Shown here: in pieces, positions 6,550 to 14,012 of the stretch
Layout: each line of letters starts with the position of its first letter
Numbering within the stretch: position 1 is the stretch's first letter
NCBI RefSeq assembly: GCF_001571105.1
Contig: NZ_BCTD01000080.1
DNA length: 20,571 nt
Source: Azotobacter vinelandii
GTDB taxonomy: Bacteria; Pseudomonadota; Gammaproteobacteria; Pseudomonadales; Pseudomonadaceae
Direction: 5' to 3' (one strand)
Made by a program: the position numbers and the translations under genes
Notes under the pieces: model-generated
Told to the model about the DNA's origin: nothing
What the model saw: only the letters and a program-made list of their open reading frames with translations
Database searches by the model: none

Positions 6550-7213
6550 CGCGCGCTTCCAGCAGATAGCCGAGGCCGCGGAAGGTGACGATGCGCACGC
6601 CGCTCGCCTCCAGCTTGCGGCGCAGACGATGGATGTAGATCTCGATGGCGTCGGGGCTGACCTCGTCGTCCAGGCCGAACACCTGGGAAGCCAGTTGCTC
6701 CTTGCTCATCACCCGTCCCGGTCGGGCGATCAGCGCGCTCAGCACCGCCTGCTCGCGGGCGGTCAGGTTGAGCGGTTCGCCGGCCAGCGCGAAGCGGCCG
6801 GTGGCCAGGTCGTAGACCAGTTCGCCGCAGCGCTGCTGGCGCTCGCCGCCGAGCACGCTGCGCCGCAACAGGGCCTTGACCCGCGCCTCCAGCTCGGTCA
6901 GTTCGAAGGGCTTGGCCAGGTAGTCGTCGGCGCCGAGGTTGAGCCCCTGCACACGATCCTTGACCTCGGCGCGGGCGGTGAGCATCAGCACCGGCACCCG
7001 GTTGCCGCGCTCGCGCAGCCGCGCCAGCACCTCGAAACCGTCGAGCCGCGGCAGGCCGACGTCGAGCACCACCAGGGTGAAATCCTCGCTGGACAGCGCC
7101 AGGTCGGCGGCCACCCCGTCGTGCAGCACATCCACGGTCAGCCCCGTCGCGCGCAGCGCCTGGGCCACGCTGTCGGCCAGCGGGGCGTGATCCTCGACCA
7201 AAAGAATGCGCAT
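6542..7213 (-). CDS. tctD: OmpR-family response regulator TctD
   Basis: This 223-residue regulator is expected to activate the divergent tctCBA genes when phosphorylated by TctE. The receiver domain (1-115) has the acidic pair Glu7-Asp8, phospho-acceptor Asp51 in VVLDVGLPRLDG, and Lys101 in YLAKPF. The C-terminal winged helix (about 125-222) contains LNLTAREQAVLSALI, the recognition helix region DAIEIYIHRLRRKLE and the wing RGLGYLLEA. The ATG at 7211-7213 has GGAG 7 nt upstream; the much longer open frame extending into the divergent spacer is not supported. The 11-bp direct repeats at 7287-7319 are a likely binding site. A weak promoter (TACACT at 7244-7249, 17 bp from TGATCA at 7267-7272) may drive tctDE. 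Confidence 0.93.
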   Translation of the reverse strand: MRILLVEDHAPLADSVAQALRATGLTVDVLHDGVAADLALSSEDFTLVVLDVGLPRLDGFEVLARLRERGNRVPVLMLTARAEVKDRVQGLNLGADDYLAKPFELTELEARVKALLRRSVLGGERQQRCGELVYDLATGRFALAGEPLNLTAREQAVLSALIARPGRVMSKEQLASQVFGLDDEVSPDAIEIYIHRLRRKLEASGVRIVTFRGLGYLLEARGE

Positions 7214-7286
7214 GGCGATCTCCGCGGGTTGGGGGTGCCGGCCAGTGTACAGGCACGAAGCCCGGTTGATCAGCCGTGATCGGCGG

Positions 7287-7319
7287 CGAAAGCGCAGTGA
7301 AAGCCTGGTGAAAGCTTGG
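7287..7319 (+). promoter_or_regulatory. Three 11-bp direct repeats, candidate TctD operator
   Basis: Three adjacent copies share the core GAAAGC at 7288-7293, 7299-7304 and 7310-7315, each exactly 11 bp apart; the last two also share TGAAAGC followed by a G-rich end. OmpR/PhoB regulators typically bind head-to-tail repeats with this one-turn period. The array lies in the tctD-tctC divergent spacer and ends 5 bp before the TAGGAT hexamer, where an activator would replace a -35 box. Confidence 0.6.
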
Positions 7320-7324
7320 CGCTC

Positions 7325-7330
7325 TAGGAT
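7325..7330 (+). promoter_or_regulatory. Candidate -10 box of tctCBA
   Basis: TAGGAT matches 4 of 6 positions of TATAAT and has no good -35 box, its place being taken by the direct repeats. Transcription from here would give a leader of about 250 nt before tctC. Confidence 0.4.
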
Positions 7331-7400
7331 CGCTCGGGAGCCGCCCCCGGAGTCCGTCCCGGACGCCCTCGCACCGGCAACCGCCGCGCGGCTTCCCGAC

Positions 7401-7411
7401 AACAACAACAA
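7401..7411 (+). promoter_or_regulatory. A-rich AAnAAnAA motif, candidate Hfq/Crc site 1
   Basis: AACAACAACAA contains two overlapping perfect copies of the AAnAAnAA motif bound by Hfq/Crc in pseudomonad catabolite repression. It lies in the presumed tctC leader, far from the tctC start but beside an unused ATG at 7412. Confidence 0.4.
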
Positions 7412-7554
7412 ATGGAAACCATCGCATGTACCGCATCCCGCTTTCCCCGGCGACGCCTGCGCGCCGGCGCCCGCCCCGAGCCGTCCGTCTCCCGTCGCGA
7501 GCCTGTCGGCTACGCCCGGCCGTCGTGGCCCGCCCGTCCACGGGCATCTGAACG

Positions 7555-7565
7555 AACAAGAACAA
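7555..7565 (+). promoter_or_regulatory. A-rich AAnAAnAA motif, candidate Hfq/Crc site 2 at the tctC ribosome binding site
   Basis: AACAAGAACAA holds two overlapping AAnAAnAA matches (7555-7562 and 7558-7565). It ends 5 bp before the AGAGGA ribosome binding site (7571-7576) of tctC. This is the usual location for Hfq/Crc translational repression in Pseudomonas and Azotobacter. Confidence 0.5.
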
Positions 7566-7584
7566 CAGTCAGAGGAACACCCCC

Positions 7585-8568
7585 ATGCTGCGTCCATCGC
7601 TGCGCAACACCCTGCTGGCGGCCGGCTCGGCCGCGTTGCTGTCCGCCCCGCTGAGCGCCGAGCCCAGGCGTCCCGAATGCATCGCCCCGGCCGCTCCCGG
7701 CGGCGGTTTCGACCTCACCTGCAAGCTGGCGCAGAGCGCCTTGGTCGAAGCCAAATTGCTGGAGAAACCGATGCGCGTCACCTACATGCCGGGCGGCGTC
7801 GGCGCGGTGGCCTACAACACCATAGTCGCGCAGCGCCCGGCCGATCCCGGCACCCTGACCGCCTTCTCCAGCGGCTCGCTGCTGAACCTCGCGCAGGGCA
7901 AGTTCGGCCGCTTCGACGAGACCGCGGTGAAGTGGCTGGCGGCGGTCGGCACCAGCTACGGGGCCATCGCCGTGCGCGCCGACTCGCCCTACCGGACCCT
8001 CGCCGAGCTGGCCGCCGCGCTCAAGGCCAACCCCGAGCAGGTGGTGATCGGCTCGGGCGGCACCGTCGGCAGCCAGGACTGGATGCAGACCGCGCTGATC
8101 GCCAAGGCCGTCGGCGTCGACCCGCGGCAGATGCGCTACGTGGCCATGGAGGGCGGCGGCGAGATCGTCACCGCGCTGCTCGGCGGACACATTCAGGTGG
8201 CCAGCAGCGACATCGCCGACGCCATGCCGCATGTCGAGAGCGGCGGCATCCGCATCCTCGCCGTGCTCTCCGACAAGCGTCTGGAAGAGCCGGCGATGGC
8301 CGCCATCCCGACCGCCCGCGAACAGGGCTTCGACGTGGTCTGGCCGGTGATCCGCGGCTATTACCTGGGACCCAAGGTGAGCGACGCCGACTACGCCTGG
8401 TGGAAGGACGCCTTCGACCGCCTGCTCGCCTCCGAGGACTTCGCCCGCCTGCGCGACCAGCGCGAGCTGTTCCCCTTCGCCATGACCGGCCCCGAGCTGC
8501 AGGCCCACGTGTCGAAGGAAGTCGCCCGCTACCGCGAGCTGGCCCGGGAATTCGGCCTCACCCAGTGA
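7585..8568 (+). CDS. tctC: Tricarboxylate-binding periplasmic protein TctC
   Basis: This 327-residue protein is the extracytoplasmic solute receptor of a tripartite tricarboxylate transporter (TctC/Bug family). It should bind citrate or a similar acid in the periplasm and deliver it to TctAB. Residues 1-25 are a signal peptide (cleavage after PLSA). Ligand-pocket loops typical of the family include PGGGFDLTCK (38-47), MPGGVGAVAYNT (68-79), FSSGSL and GGTVGSQDWMQ. The ATG has AGAGGA 8 nt upstream. It is first in the tctC-tctB-tctA order, 45 bp before tctB, and divergent from tctDE. A close paralogue lies at 10842-11819, and a 58-bp stretch near the 3' end is identical between them. Substrate is inferred from family and regulators, not seen. 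Confidence 0.93.
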   Translation: MLRPSLRNTLLAAGSAALLSAPLSAEPRRPECIAPAAPGGGFDLTCKLAQSALVEAKLLEKPMRVTYMPGGVGAVAYNTIVAQRPADPGTLTAFSSGSLLNLAQGKFGRFDETAVKWLAAVGTSYGAIAVRADSPYRTLAELAAALKANPEQVVIGSGGTVGSQDWMQTALIAKAVGVDPRQMRYVAMEGGGEIVTALLGGHIQVASSDIADAMPHVESGGIRILAVLSDKRLEEPAMAAIPTAREQGFDVVWPVIRGYYLGPKVSDADYAWWKDAFDRLLASEDFARLRDQRELFPFAMTGPELQAHVSKEVARYRELAREFGLTQ

Positions 8569-8613
8569 TCACGCGGCGAAGCCCCCGCCGGGGTTTCGCC
8601 CGAGGACGCCATC

Positions 8614-9072
8614 ATGCTGCTGCAACGCCTGTTCCTGGCCGCCTGGCTCGTGCCCGCGCTGGCCATGATCTACATCGGTTCCGCCTACCAGGCGCCGTTC
8701 GCCTACGAGCCGGTCGGCCCGCGCGCCTTTCCCCTGTTGATGCTGGGACTGCTGGCCGCCGGCCTGGTCTACCTGCTGATCCACCCGACGCCCCTGGCGC
8801 ACGACCCCGACGAGCCGCCACCGACCCTGCAGGCCTACCGCAAGGTGGGACTGGGCATCGCCCTGCTGCTCGGCTTCGCCCTGGCCTTCGAGCCGCTCGG
8901 CTTCATCCCCGCCAGCGCCCTGGCCGGGCTGTGCTTCGCCCGCCTGTACGGCGGCCGCTGGCTGCCGAGCCTCGGCCTCGCCGTGGGCCTGGCGAGCGGC
9001 CTGTACCTGCTGTTCGACCGCCTGCTCGACGTGCCCCTGCCGCTCGGCATCCTCGCCGGCCTGGAGATCTGA
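8614..9072 (+). CDS. tctB: Small membrane subunit TctB of the tripartite tricarboxylate transporter
   Basis: This 152-residue protein has about four predicted membrane helices (roughly 5-22, 40-56, 78-98 and 105-132, with the last part re-entering the membrane). It matches TctB in size, topology and position between tctC and tctA. The YEPVGPRAFPLLM segment (about 30-42) resembles the conserved VGPxxFP element of TctB proteins. TctB sequences diverge widely, so the call leans on gene order as well. The start at 8614 follows GAGGACGCCATC. The stop is separated from the tctA ATG by a single base, so the two are surely co-translated. It is thought to assist the large permease TctA in the inner membrane. 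Confidence 0.88.
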   Translation: MLLQRLFLAAWLVPALAMIYIGSAYQAPFAYEPVGPRAFPLLMLGLLAAGLVYLLIHPTPLAHDPDEPPPTLQAYRKVGLGIALLLGFALAFEPLGFIPASALAGLCFARLYGGRWLPSLGLAVGLASGLYLLFDRLLDVPLPLGILAGLEI

Positions 9073-9073
9073 C

Positions 9074-10594
9074 ATGGAAACCCTCAACTTCCTGCTGCAG
9101 GGCTTCGGCGTCGCGCTGACCCCGAGCAACCTGGCGATCGCCCTGATCGGCACCCTGATCGGCACCGTGGTCGGCCTGCTGCCGGGCCTCGGCCCGATCA
9201 ACGGCGTGGCCATCCTGATTCCGGTGGCCTTCGCCTTCGGCCTGCCGCCGGAGTCGGCGCTGATCCTCCTCGCGGCGGTCTACCTGGGTTGCGAATACGG
9301 CGGGCGGATCTCCTCGATCCTGCTCAACATCCCCGGCGAGGCGGCGACCCTGATGACCTGCCTGGACGGCTACCCGATGGCCCGCCAGGGCCGGGCCGGG
9401 GTCGCCCTGTCGCTGTCGGCCTGGAGTTCCTTCCTCGGCGCCTTCATCGCCACCTGCGGCATGGTGCTGTTCGCGCCGATGCTGGCCGACTGGGCGATCG
9501 CCTTCGGCCCGGCCGAGTATTTCGCGCTGATGGTGCTGGCCATCGTGGCGCTGGCCGGGATGGCCGGCGACAAGCCGATGAAGACCCTGGTCGCGGCGCT
9601 GCTCGGCCTGTTCCTTTCCTGCGTCGGGATCGACGCCAACAGCGGCGTGTACCGCTTCACCTTCGACAGCATCCACGTCGCCGACGGCATCCAGTTCGTG
9701 GTCCTGGTGCTCGGCCTGTTCTCGGTCAGCGAGATCCTCCTGCTGCTGGAGAAGACCCACCACGGCCACAAGGCGATCCAGGCCACCGGGCGCATGCTGT
9801 TCAACCTCGACGAGGCGCGCCGGGTGTTCCTGCTCAACCTGCGCTGCGGCATCGGCGGCTTCATCGTCGGCGTGCTGCCCGGCGCCGGCGGTACCCTGGC
9901 CAGCGCCCTGGCCTACTCGACGGAGAAACGCCTGGCCGGCGCCGACGGCCGGTTCGGCAAGGGTGACCTGCGCGGCCTGGCCGCTCCGGAAACCGCCATC
10001 GGCGCCTCCTGCTGCGGCGCCATGGTGCCGATGCTGACCCTCGGCGTGCCCGGTTCGGGGACCACCGCGGTGATGATCGGCGCGCTGACCCTGTACAACA
10101 TCACCCCCGGTCCGCTGCTGTTCCAGAACGAGCCGGAGCTGGTCTGGGGCCTGATCGCCTCGCTGTTCGTCGCCAACCTGATGCTGCTGGTGCTCAACGT
10201 ACCGATGATCAAGCTGTTCACCCGCATCCTCGCCGTGCCGAACTGGGCGCTGGCGCCGGCGATCGCCATCGTCACCGCCATCGGCGTCTACGCCGTGCAC
10301 GCCACCACCTTCGACCTGCTGCTGATGGTCGCGGTGGGCATCCTCGGCTACGCCATGCGCAAGCTGGACTTCCCGCTGTCGCCGCTGCTGCTCGGCTTCA
10401 TCCTCGGCGGCCACATGGAGCAGAACCTGCGCCGCGCCCTGTCGATCTCCAGCGGCGAACTGGACATCCTCTGGTCCAGCGGTATCGCCCAGGGTACCTG
10501 GGCGCTGGTCGCGCTGATGCTGGCCCTGCCGCTGCTGCGCATCTGGCGCCGCCGCGCCGCCCGCCGGGCCGCAGCGGCCGCCCTGGCGGAATGA
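9074..10594 (+). CDS. tctA: Large permease subunit TctA of the tripartite tricarboxylate transporter
   Basis: This 506-residue polytopic inner-membrane protein forms the ion-coupled translocation path. It shows the TctA hallmarks: GTLIGTVVGLLPGLGPINGV (about 26-45), YGGRISSILLNIPGE (about 75-89), and their second-half counterparts GVLPGAGGTLASALAYS (about 266-282) and MLTLGVPGSGTTAVMIGAL (about 320-338). These internally repeated Gly/Pro-rich motifs reflect the two-fold repeat of the fold. Length matches the family (about 500). The ATG follows the tctB stop after one base. The C-terminus is a basic Arg/Ala tail (WRRRAARRAAAAALAE), typical of a cytoplasmic end. It is the last gene of the first transporter block; a hairpin at 10617-10644 follows. 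Confidence 0.95.
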   Translation: METLNFLLQGFGVALTPSNLAIALIGTLIGTVVGLLPGLGPINGVAILIPVAFAFGLPPESALILLAAVYLGCEYGGRISSILLNIPGEAATLMTCLDGYPMARQGRAGVALSLSAWSSFLGAFIATCGMVLFAPMLADWAIAFGPAEYFALMVLAIVALAGMAGDKPMKTLVAALLGLFLSCVGIDANSGVYRFTFDSIHVADGIQFVVLVLGLFSVSEILLLLEKTHHGHKAIQATGRMLFNLDEARRVFLLNLRCGIGGFIVGVLPGAGGTLASALAYSTEKRLAGADGRFGKGDLRGLAAPETAIGASCCGAMVPMLTLGVPGSGTTAVMIGALTLYNITPGPLLFQNEPELVWGLIASLFVANLMLLVLNVPMIKLFTRILAVPNWALAPAIAIVTAIGVYAVHATTFDLLLMVAVGILGYAMRKLDFPLSPLLLGFILGGHMEQNLRRALSISSGELDILWSSGIAQGTWALVALMLALPLLRIWRRRAARRAAAAALAE

Positions 10595-10616
10595 GCGGCC
10601 GCGCGGCTTTCCCCCG

Positions 10617-10644
10617 CTCTCCCCGGAGAGAGGACCGGGGAGAG
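10617..10644. terminator. Hairpin after tctA
   Basis: Perfect 10-bp arms (10617-10626 and 10635-10644) with an 8-nt loop begin 22 bp after the tctA stop. There is no T-run. It is part of a CCCTCTCCC/GGGAGAGGG-type intergenic repeat, so it may end tctCBA transcription or stabilise the transcript end. Confidence 0.5.
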
Positions 10645-10765
10645 AGGACACGAGGCCGAGCGCCCTCTCCCCCGGCCGCCCTCCCACAAGCGGGCGAGGG
10701 GAGAAGAGCGCGCCGCCCGCACGGCTTCACCCCCTCTCTCCCTGGGGAGAGGGGACACGAGGCCG
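10637..10765. repeat. Direct repeat pair within the tctA-tctC2 spacer
   Basis: A 22-bp unit at 10637-10658 recurs at 10744-10765 with one mismatch; both contain GGACACGAGGCCG after a GGGGAGAG run. The second copy forms the right arm of another palindrome (10731-10754). The layout suggests a composite small intergenic repeat. The whole 247-bp spacer (10595-10841) contains no gene, and its end supplies AGGAGA (10831-10836) for the second tctC. Confidence 0.55.
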
Positions 10766-10841
10766 CCCGCCCCGTATCCTGTGCCCTTCGGCCTCCAGCC
10801 GGCCGAGCGCCCGCCCATGCACCGCAGTAGAGGAGATATCC

Positions 10842-11819
10842 ATGGGCCCATCGATCCGTCGCGCCCTGCTGGCGGCCGCCGCGCTGCTGCTGTGCAGCGC
10901 CCGGGCCGCCGAACCGCACGCCGCGGAATGCATAGTCCCGGCGGCCAGCGGCGGCGGCTTCGACCTGGTCTGCAAGCTGGCGCGCGAGGCGCTGCAGGAG
11001 GCCGGCCTGACCCGCCGGCCGCTGCGCCTCGCCTACATGCCGGGCGGGGTCGGCGCGGTGGCCTACAACACCATCGCCGCGCAGCGGCCGGCCGAGCCCG
11101 ACACCCTGGTCACCTTCTCCAGCGGTTCGCTGCTGAACATCGCCCTGGGCAAGTTCGGCCGCTTCGACGAGAGCGCGGTGCGCTGGCTGGCGGTGATCGG
11201 CACCAGCTACGGCGCCCTGGCGGTACGCGCCGACTCGCCCTACAAGACCCTGGACGATCTGCTCGCGGCGCTCAGGAAGGACCCCGACTCGGTGGTGATC
11301 GGCGCCTCCGGTACCGTCGGCAGCCAGGACTGGATGCAACTCGCCCTGCTCGCCCGGCTGGCCGGCATCGATCCGCGCGAGCTGCACCACGTCGCCCTGG
11401 AGGGCGGCGGGGAAATCTCCACGGCGCTGGTCGCCGGCCACGTGCAGGTGGGCAGTACCGACATCTCCGACTCCATGCCGCACCTGAACGGCGGCGCCAT
11501 CCGCCTGCTGGTGGTGTTCGCCGAACGGCGCCTGGACGAGCCGGGGATGGCCGCCATCCCGACCGCCCGCGAGCTGGGCTACGACGTGGTCTGGCCGGTG
11601 CTGCGCGGTCTCTACATGGGGCCCGGGGTGAGCGACGCCGACTACCGGCGCTGGAAGGACGCCTTCGACCGCCTGCTCGCCTCCGAGGACTTCGCCCGCC
11701 TGCGCGACCGCTACGAGTTGTTCCCCTATGCCCTGACCGGCGAAGCCCTGGAGGCGCATGTCAGGCAGCAGGTCGCCCGCTATCGGGAAATGGCCCGGGA
11801 CTTCGGCCTGATCCGCTGA
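10842..11819 (+). CDS. Second TctC-like periplasmic solute receptor
   Basis: This 325-residue protein is a full-length paralogue of the TctC at 7585-8568, with most residues identical and the same loops: SGGGFDLVCK (about 36-45), MPGGVGAVAYNT, FSSGSLLN, GTVGSQDWMQ and FDRLLASEDFARLR. Residues 1-23 are a signal peptide (RRALLAAAALLLCSARAAEP). The ATG at 10842 is well supported by AGGAGA 5 nt upstream. No TctB or TctA gene accompanies it; an AbrB-type membrane protein gene follows after 106 bp. It may feed the nearby TctAB, serve a second ligand, or work with the AbrB protein. It looks like a recent tandem duplicate that is still intact. Confidence 0.9.
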   Translation: MGPSIRRALLAAAALLLCSARAAEPHAAECIVPAASGGGFDLVCKLAREALQEAGLTRRPLRLAYMPGGVGAVAYNTIAAQRPAEPDTLVTFSSGSLLNIALGKFGRFDESAVRWLAVIGTSYGALAVRADSPYKTLDDLLAALRKDPDSVVIGASGTVGSQDWMQLALLARLAGIDPRELHHVALEGGGEISTALVAGHVQVGSTDISDSMPHLNGGAIRLLVVFAERRLDEPGMAAIPTARELGYDVVWPVLRGLYMGPGVSDADYRRWKDAFDRLLASEDFARLRDRYELFPYALTGEALEAHVRQQVARYREMARDFGLIR

Positions 11820-11925
11820 GCCGGCCGCCGCTGCCCGCCGCCCGCGTAGCCGCCCGACATCTCCACCCCGCGACCCAGCGCCGCCCCGGGCAGCGCGCGC
11901 CGTCGCTCCTGCACGAGGACCTACC

Positions 11926-13020
11926 GTGACCTTCGGCGTTCCCCCCTCCCTCGCGAACCTGGCGGCCCGCTGCCGCCCCTGGATCTTCACTCCGCTGGCC
12001 GGCGCCCTCGGCGGCTGGCTCGCCCAGTCGCTCGGCTGGCCGCTGCCCTGGATGATCGGTTCGCTGCTCGGCGTCGCGGCGCTGCGCTGTCTCGGCTGTC
12101 CGAGCGGCGCCGTGCCGCACGGCGTCAAGGCCGGCCAGTGGATTCTCGGCATCGGCATCGGCCTGCACTTCAACCGGGCGGTGCTGGAACAGATCCTCGC
12201 CCACCTCGGCCTGGTGCTGCTCGGCACCCTGCTGACCCTGCTCGCCAGCATCTTCGGCATCCTCCTGCACCGCCGCTACGGCGAGAGCTTCGCCACCGCC
12301 TACTTCGCCAGCATGCCCGGCGGCGCCAACGAGATGGTCAACCTGGGCGGCCGGCACGGCGCCGTCCTGCAGAACGTGGCCGCCGCACAGAGCCTGCGCA
12401 TGTTCGTGGTGCTGCTCGGCATCCCCGCCACCTATGCCTGGCTGTTCGCCGACGGGCAGGCCGCCGACATCGTCCATCCCGGCCCCGACGCCGCCTGGCT
12501 GGTCCCGCTGTTCGCCCTCGGCGGCCTGCTCGCCCTGCTCTTCCAGCGCCGCAACTTTCCCAATGCCTGGCAGCTCGGCGCCCTGCTGGTCAGCGGCCTG
12601 TGCAGCATCGCCTTCGACCTGCACATCGGTCTGCCGGACGGTGCCGGCGCGTTCGGCCAGTGGCTGGTCGGCAGCACCCTGGGCTGCCACTTCGACCGCG
12701 CCTTCTTCCGCCGCGCCCCGGCCTTCCTGCTGCGCACCCTGCTGACGACGCTGGCGGCGATCCTTATCGCCCTGCCCATCGCCCTGGCCATGAGCTGGGC
12801 TTCGGGCCTGGACGCGCGCGCCCTGCTGCTCGGCATGGTGCCTGGCGGCATCGCCGAGATGAGCCTCACCGCCGAGGCGCTGCACCTGCTGGTGCCGCTG
12901 GTCACCGCGATGCAGGTGCTGCGCCTGCTGCTGGTGCTGTTCCTGGCGGCGCCGGTGTTCCGCCTGTGCAGCGAGCGGCTGGGGATCGGCAAGGACGGGG
13001 AGTTGGCGGCGCGGGAGTGA
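11926..13020 (+). CDS. AbrB-family integral membrane protein (duplicated AbrB domain)
   Basis: This 364-residue inner-membrane protein is of the AbrB-duplication type, often annotated as putative ammonia monooxygenase or wrongly as a transcriptional regulator. About ten hydrophobic helices form two homologous halves. Each has a Pro-Gly-Gly-x-x-Glu-Met motif: MPGGANEM at 130-137 and VPGGIAEM at 305-312. The first half also shows LPWMIGSLLG (40-49). A transport role is likely but substrate is unknown. The GTG start at 11926 has GAGGA 6 nt upstream. It follows the second tctC in the same direction and converges on liuE, with a hairpin between. The 106-bp gap to tctC2 contains no obvious promoter or terminator, so the two are probably co-transcribed. 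Confidence 0.87.
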   Translation: MTFGVPPSLANLAARCRPWIFTPLAGALGGWLAQSLGWPLPWMIGSLLGVAALRCLGCPSGAVPHGVKAGQWILGIGIGLHFNRAVLEQILAHLGLVLLGTLLTLLASIFGILLHRRYGESFATAYFASMPGGANEMVNLGGRHGAVLQNVAAAQSLRMFVVLLGIPATYAWLFADGQAADIVHPGPDAAWLVPLFALGGLLALLFQRRNFPNAWQLGALLVSGLCSIAFDLHIGLPDGAGAFGQWLVGSTLGCHFDRAFFRRAPAFLLRTLLTTLAAILIALPIALAMSWASGLDARALLLGMVPGGIAEMSLTAEALHLLVPLVTAMQVLRLLLVLFLAAPVFRLCSERLGIGKDGELAARE

Positions 13021-13048
13021 GGCCGGCGAGCCATTCCCTCTCTCCCGG

Positions 13049-13075
13049 CCCCTCTCCCGCCAAGCGGGAGAGGGG
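13049..13075. terminator. Perfect hairpin between convergent abrB-type gene and liuE
   Basis: Twelve-bp perfect arms (13049-13060 and 13064-13075) surround a CAA loop. It lies between two convergent stops (13020 and 13094) and has no T-run. It belongs to the same CCCTCTCCC/GGGAGAGGG repeat type seen after tctA, and probably serves as a bidirectional terminator. Confidence 0.6.
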
Positions 13076-13093
13076 CGATAGAGGATCGGGTGG

Positions 13094-13996
13094 CTACGAG
13101 GCGCCGCGCCGCGCCCGGGCCACCCGCGAGCCGTTGTCCCGGCCGAGCACGGCGCAGATGCGCTCGCCGGCGGCGATCAGCCGGTCGAGGTCGATGCCGG
13201 TATGGATGCCCAGGCCGTTCAGCAGATACAGCAGGTCCTCGCTGGCCAGGTTGCCGCTGGCGCCCCTGGCGTAGGGGCAGCCGCCGAGGCCGGCGACCGC
13301 GGCGTCGAACACCGCGATGCCCTCCAGGAGGCTCGCATACACATTCGCCAGCGCCTGTCCGTAGGTGTCATGGAAGTGCCCGGCCAGCCGCTCGCGCGGG
13401 ATGTAGCGGGCGACCACCTCGAACAGCGCGCGGGCCTTGCCGGCGGTGCCGGTGCCGATGGTGTCGCCGAGGGATATCTCGTGGCAGCCCATGGCGAACA
13501 GCTCGCGGGCCACGTCGGCGACCTGTCGCGGCGCCACCTCGCCCTCGTAGGGGCAGCCGAGCACGCAGGAAACATAGCCGCGTACCCGGACGCCGTGCGC
13601 ACGGGCGGCGTCCAGCACCGGCACGAAGCGCGCCAGGCTCTCGGCGATCGAGCAGTCGATGTTCTTCTGCGAAAAGCTCTCGGAGGCGGCGGCGAACACC
13701 GCCACCTCCTCGACGCCGGCCTCCAGCGCGGCCTCGAAGCCCTTGAGGTTGGGCGTCAGCGCAGCGTAGACCACGCCGGGTTTGCGGCGGATGCCGGCGA
13801 ACACCTCGGCGCTGTCGGCCATCTGCGGCACCCACTTGGGCGAGACGAAGCTGCCGGCCTCGATGTATTCCAGGCCGGCGGCGCTCAGGTCGTCGACCAG
13901 GCGCACCTTGTCGGCCAGGCCGAGCGGCCGTTTCTCGTTCTGCAGGCCGTCGCGCGGGCCGACTTCGACCAGGCGGACGTGGCGGGGCAATGTCAT
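13094..13996 (-). CDS. liuE: Hydroxymethylglutaryl-CoA lyase LiuE
   Basis: This 300-residue enzyme splits HMG-CoA into acetoacetate and acetyl-CoA, the last step of leucine breakdown. It is a DRE-TIM barrel metalloenzyme. The N-terminal VEVGPRDGLQNE (10-21) supplies the catalytic Arg15-Asp16. HFHD (207-210) and Asn249 supply metal ligands. The HMGL signature GLGGCPYARGASGN (236-249) contains the mobile-loop Cys240. All these residues are intact and the length matches bacterial family members. The ATG at 13994-13996 has AGAGG about 9 nt upstream; a longer frame runs through a repeat and is not supported. It is last in the operon, separated from liuD by 187 bp that contain two REP-like palindromes, so its expression may differ from the upstream genes. 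Confidence 0.95.
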   Translation of the reverse strand: MTLPRHVRLVEVGPRDGLQNEKRPLGLADKVRLVDDLSAAGLEYIEAGSFVSPKWVPQMADSAEVFAGIRRKPGVVYAALTPNLKGFEAALEAGVEEVAVFAAASESFSQKNIDCSIAESLARFVPVLDAARAHGVRVRGYVSCVLGCPYEGEVAPRQVADVARELFAMGCHEISLGDTIGTGTAGKARALFEVVARYIPRERLAGHFHDTYGQALANVYASLLEGIAVFDAAVAGLGGCPYARGASGNLASEDLLYLLNGLGIHTGIDLDRLIAAGERICAVLGRDNGSRVARARRGAS

Positions 13997-14012
13997 GGCA
14001 TGGCCTCTGTGC

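Noticed and set aside
5215..6588. 457-codon plus-strand frame opposite tctE
   Set aside because: Reverse-strand artefact of GC-rich codons; the Gln/Arg/Ala-rich product has no recognisable domain, whereas tctE has all kinase boxes.
7412..7654. Possible leader peptide starting at the ATG after the AACAACAACAA run
   Set aside because: There is no ribosome binding site, the product is Arg/Pro-rich without similarity to anything, and it overlaps tctC out of frame. The A-run is better explained as a regulatory motif.
8903..10687. Long minus-strand frame opposite tctA
   Set aside because: The product is Gln/Asp/Gly-rich and featureless; tctA on the plus strand has both conserved repeat motifs.
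11926..13020. AbrB-type gene as a transcriptional regulator
   Set aside because: The product is a polytopic membrane protein with duplicated PGGxxEM motifs and has no SpoVT-AbrB swapped-hairpin DNA-binding domain.
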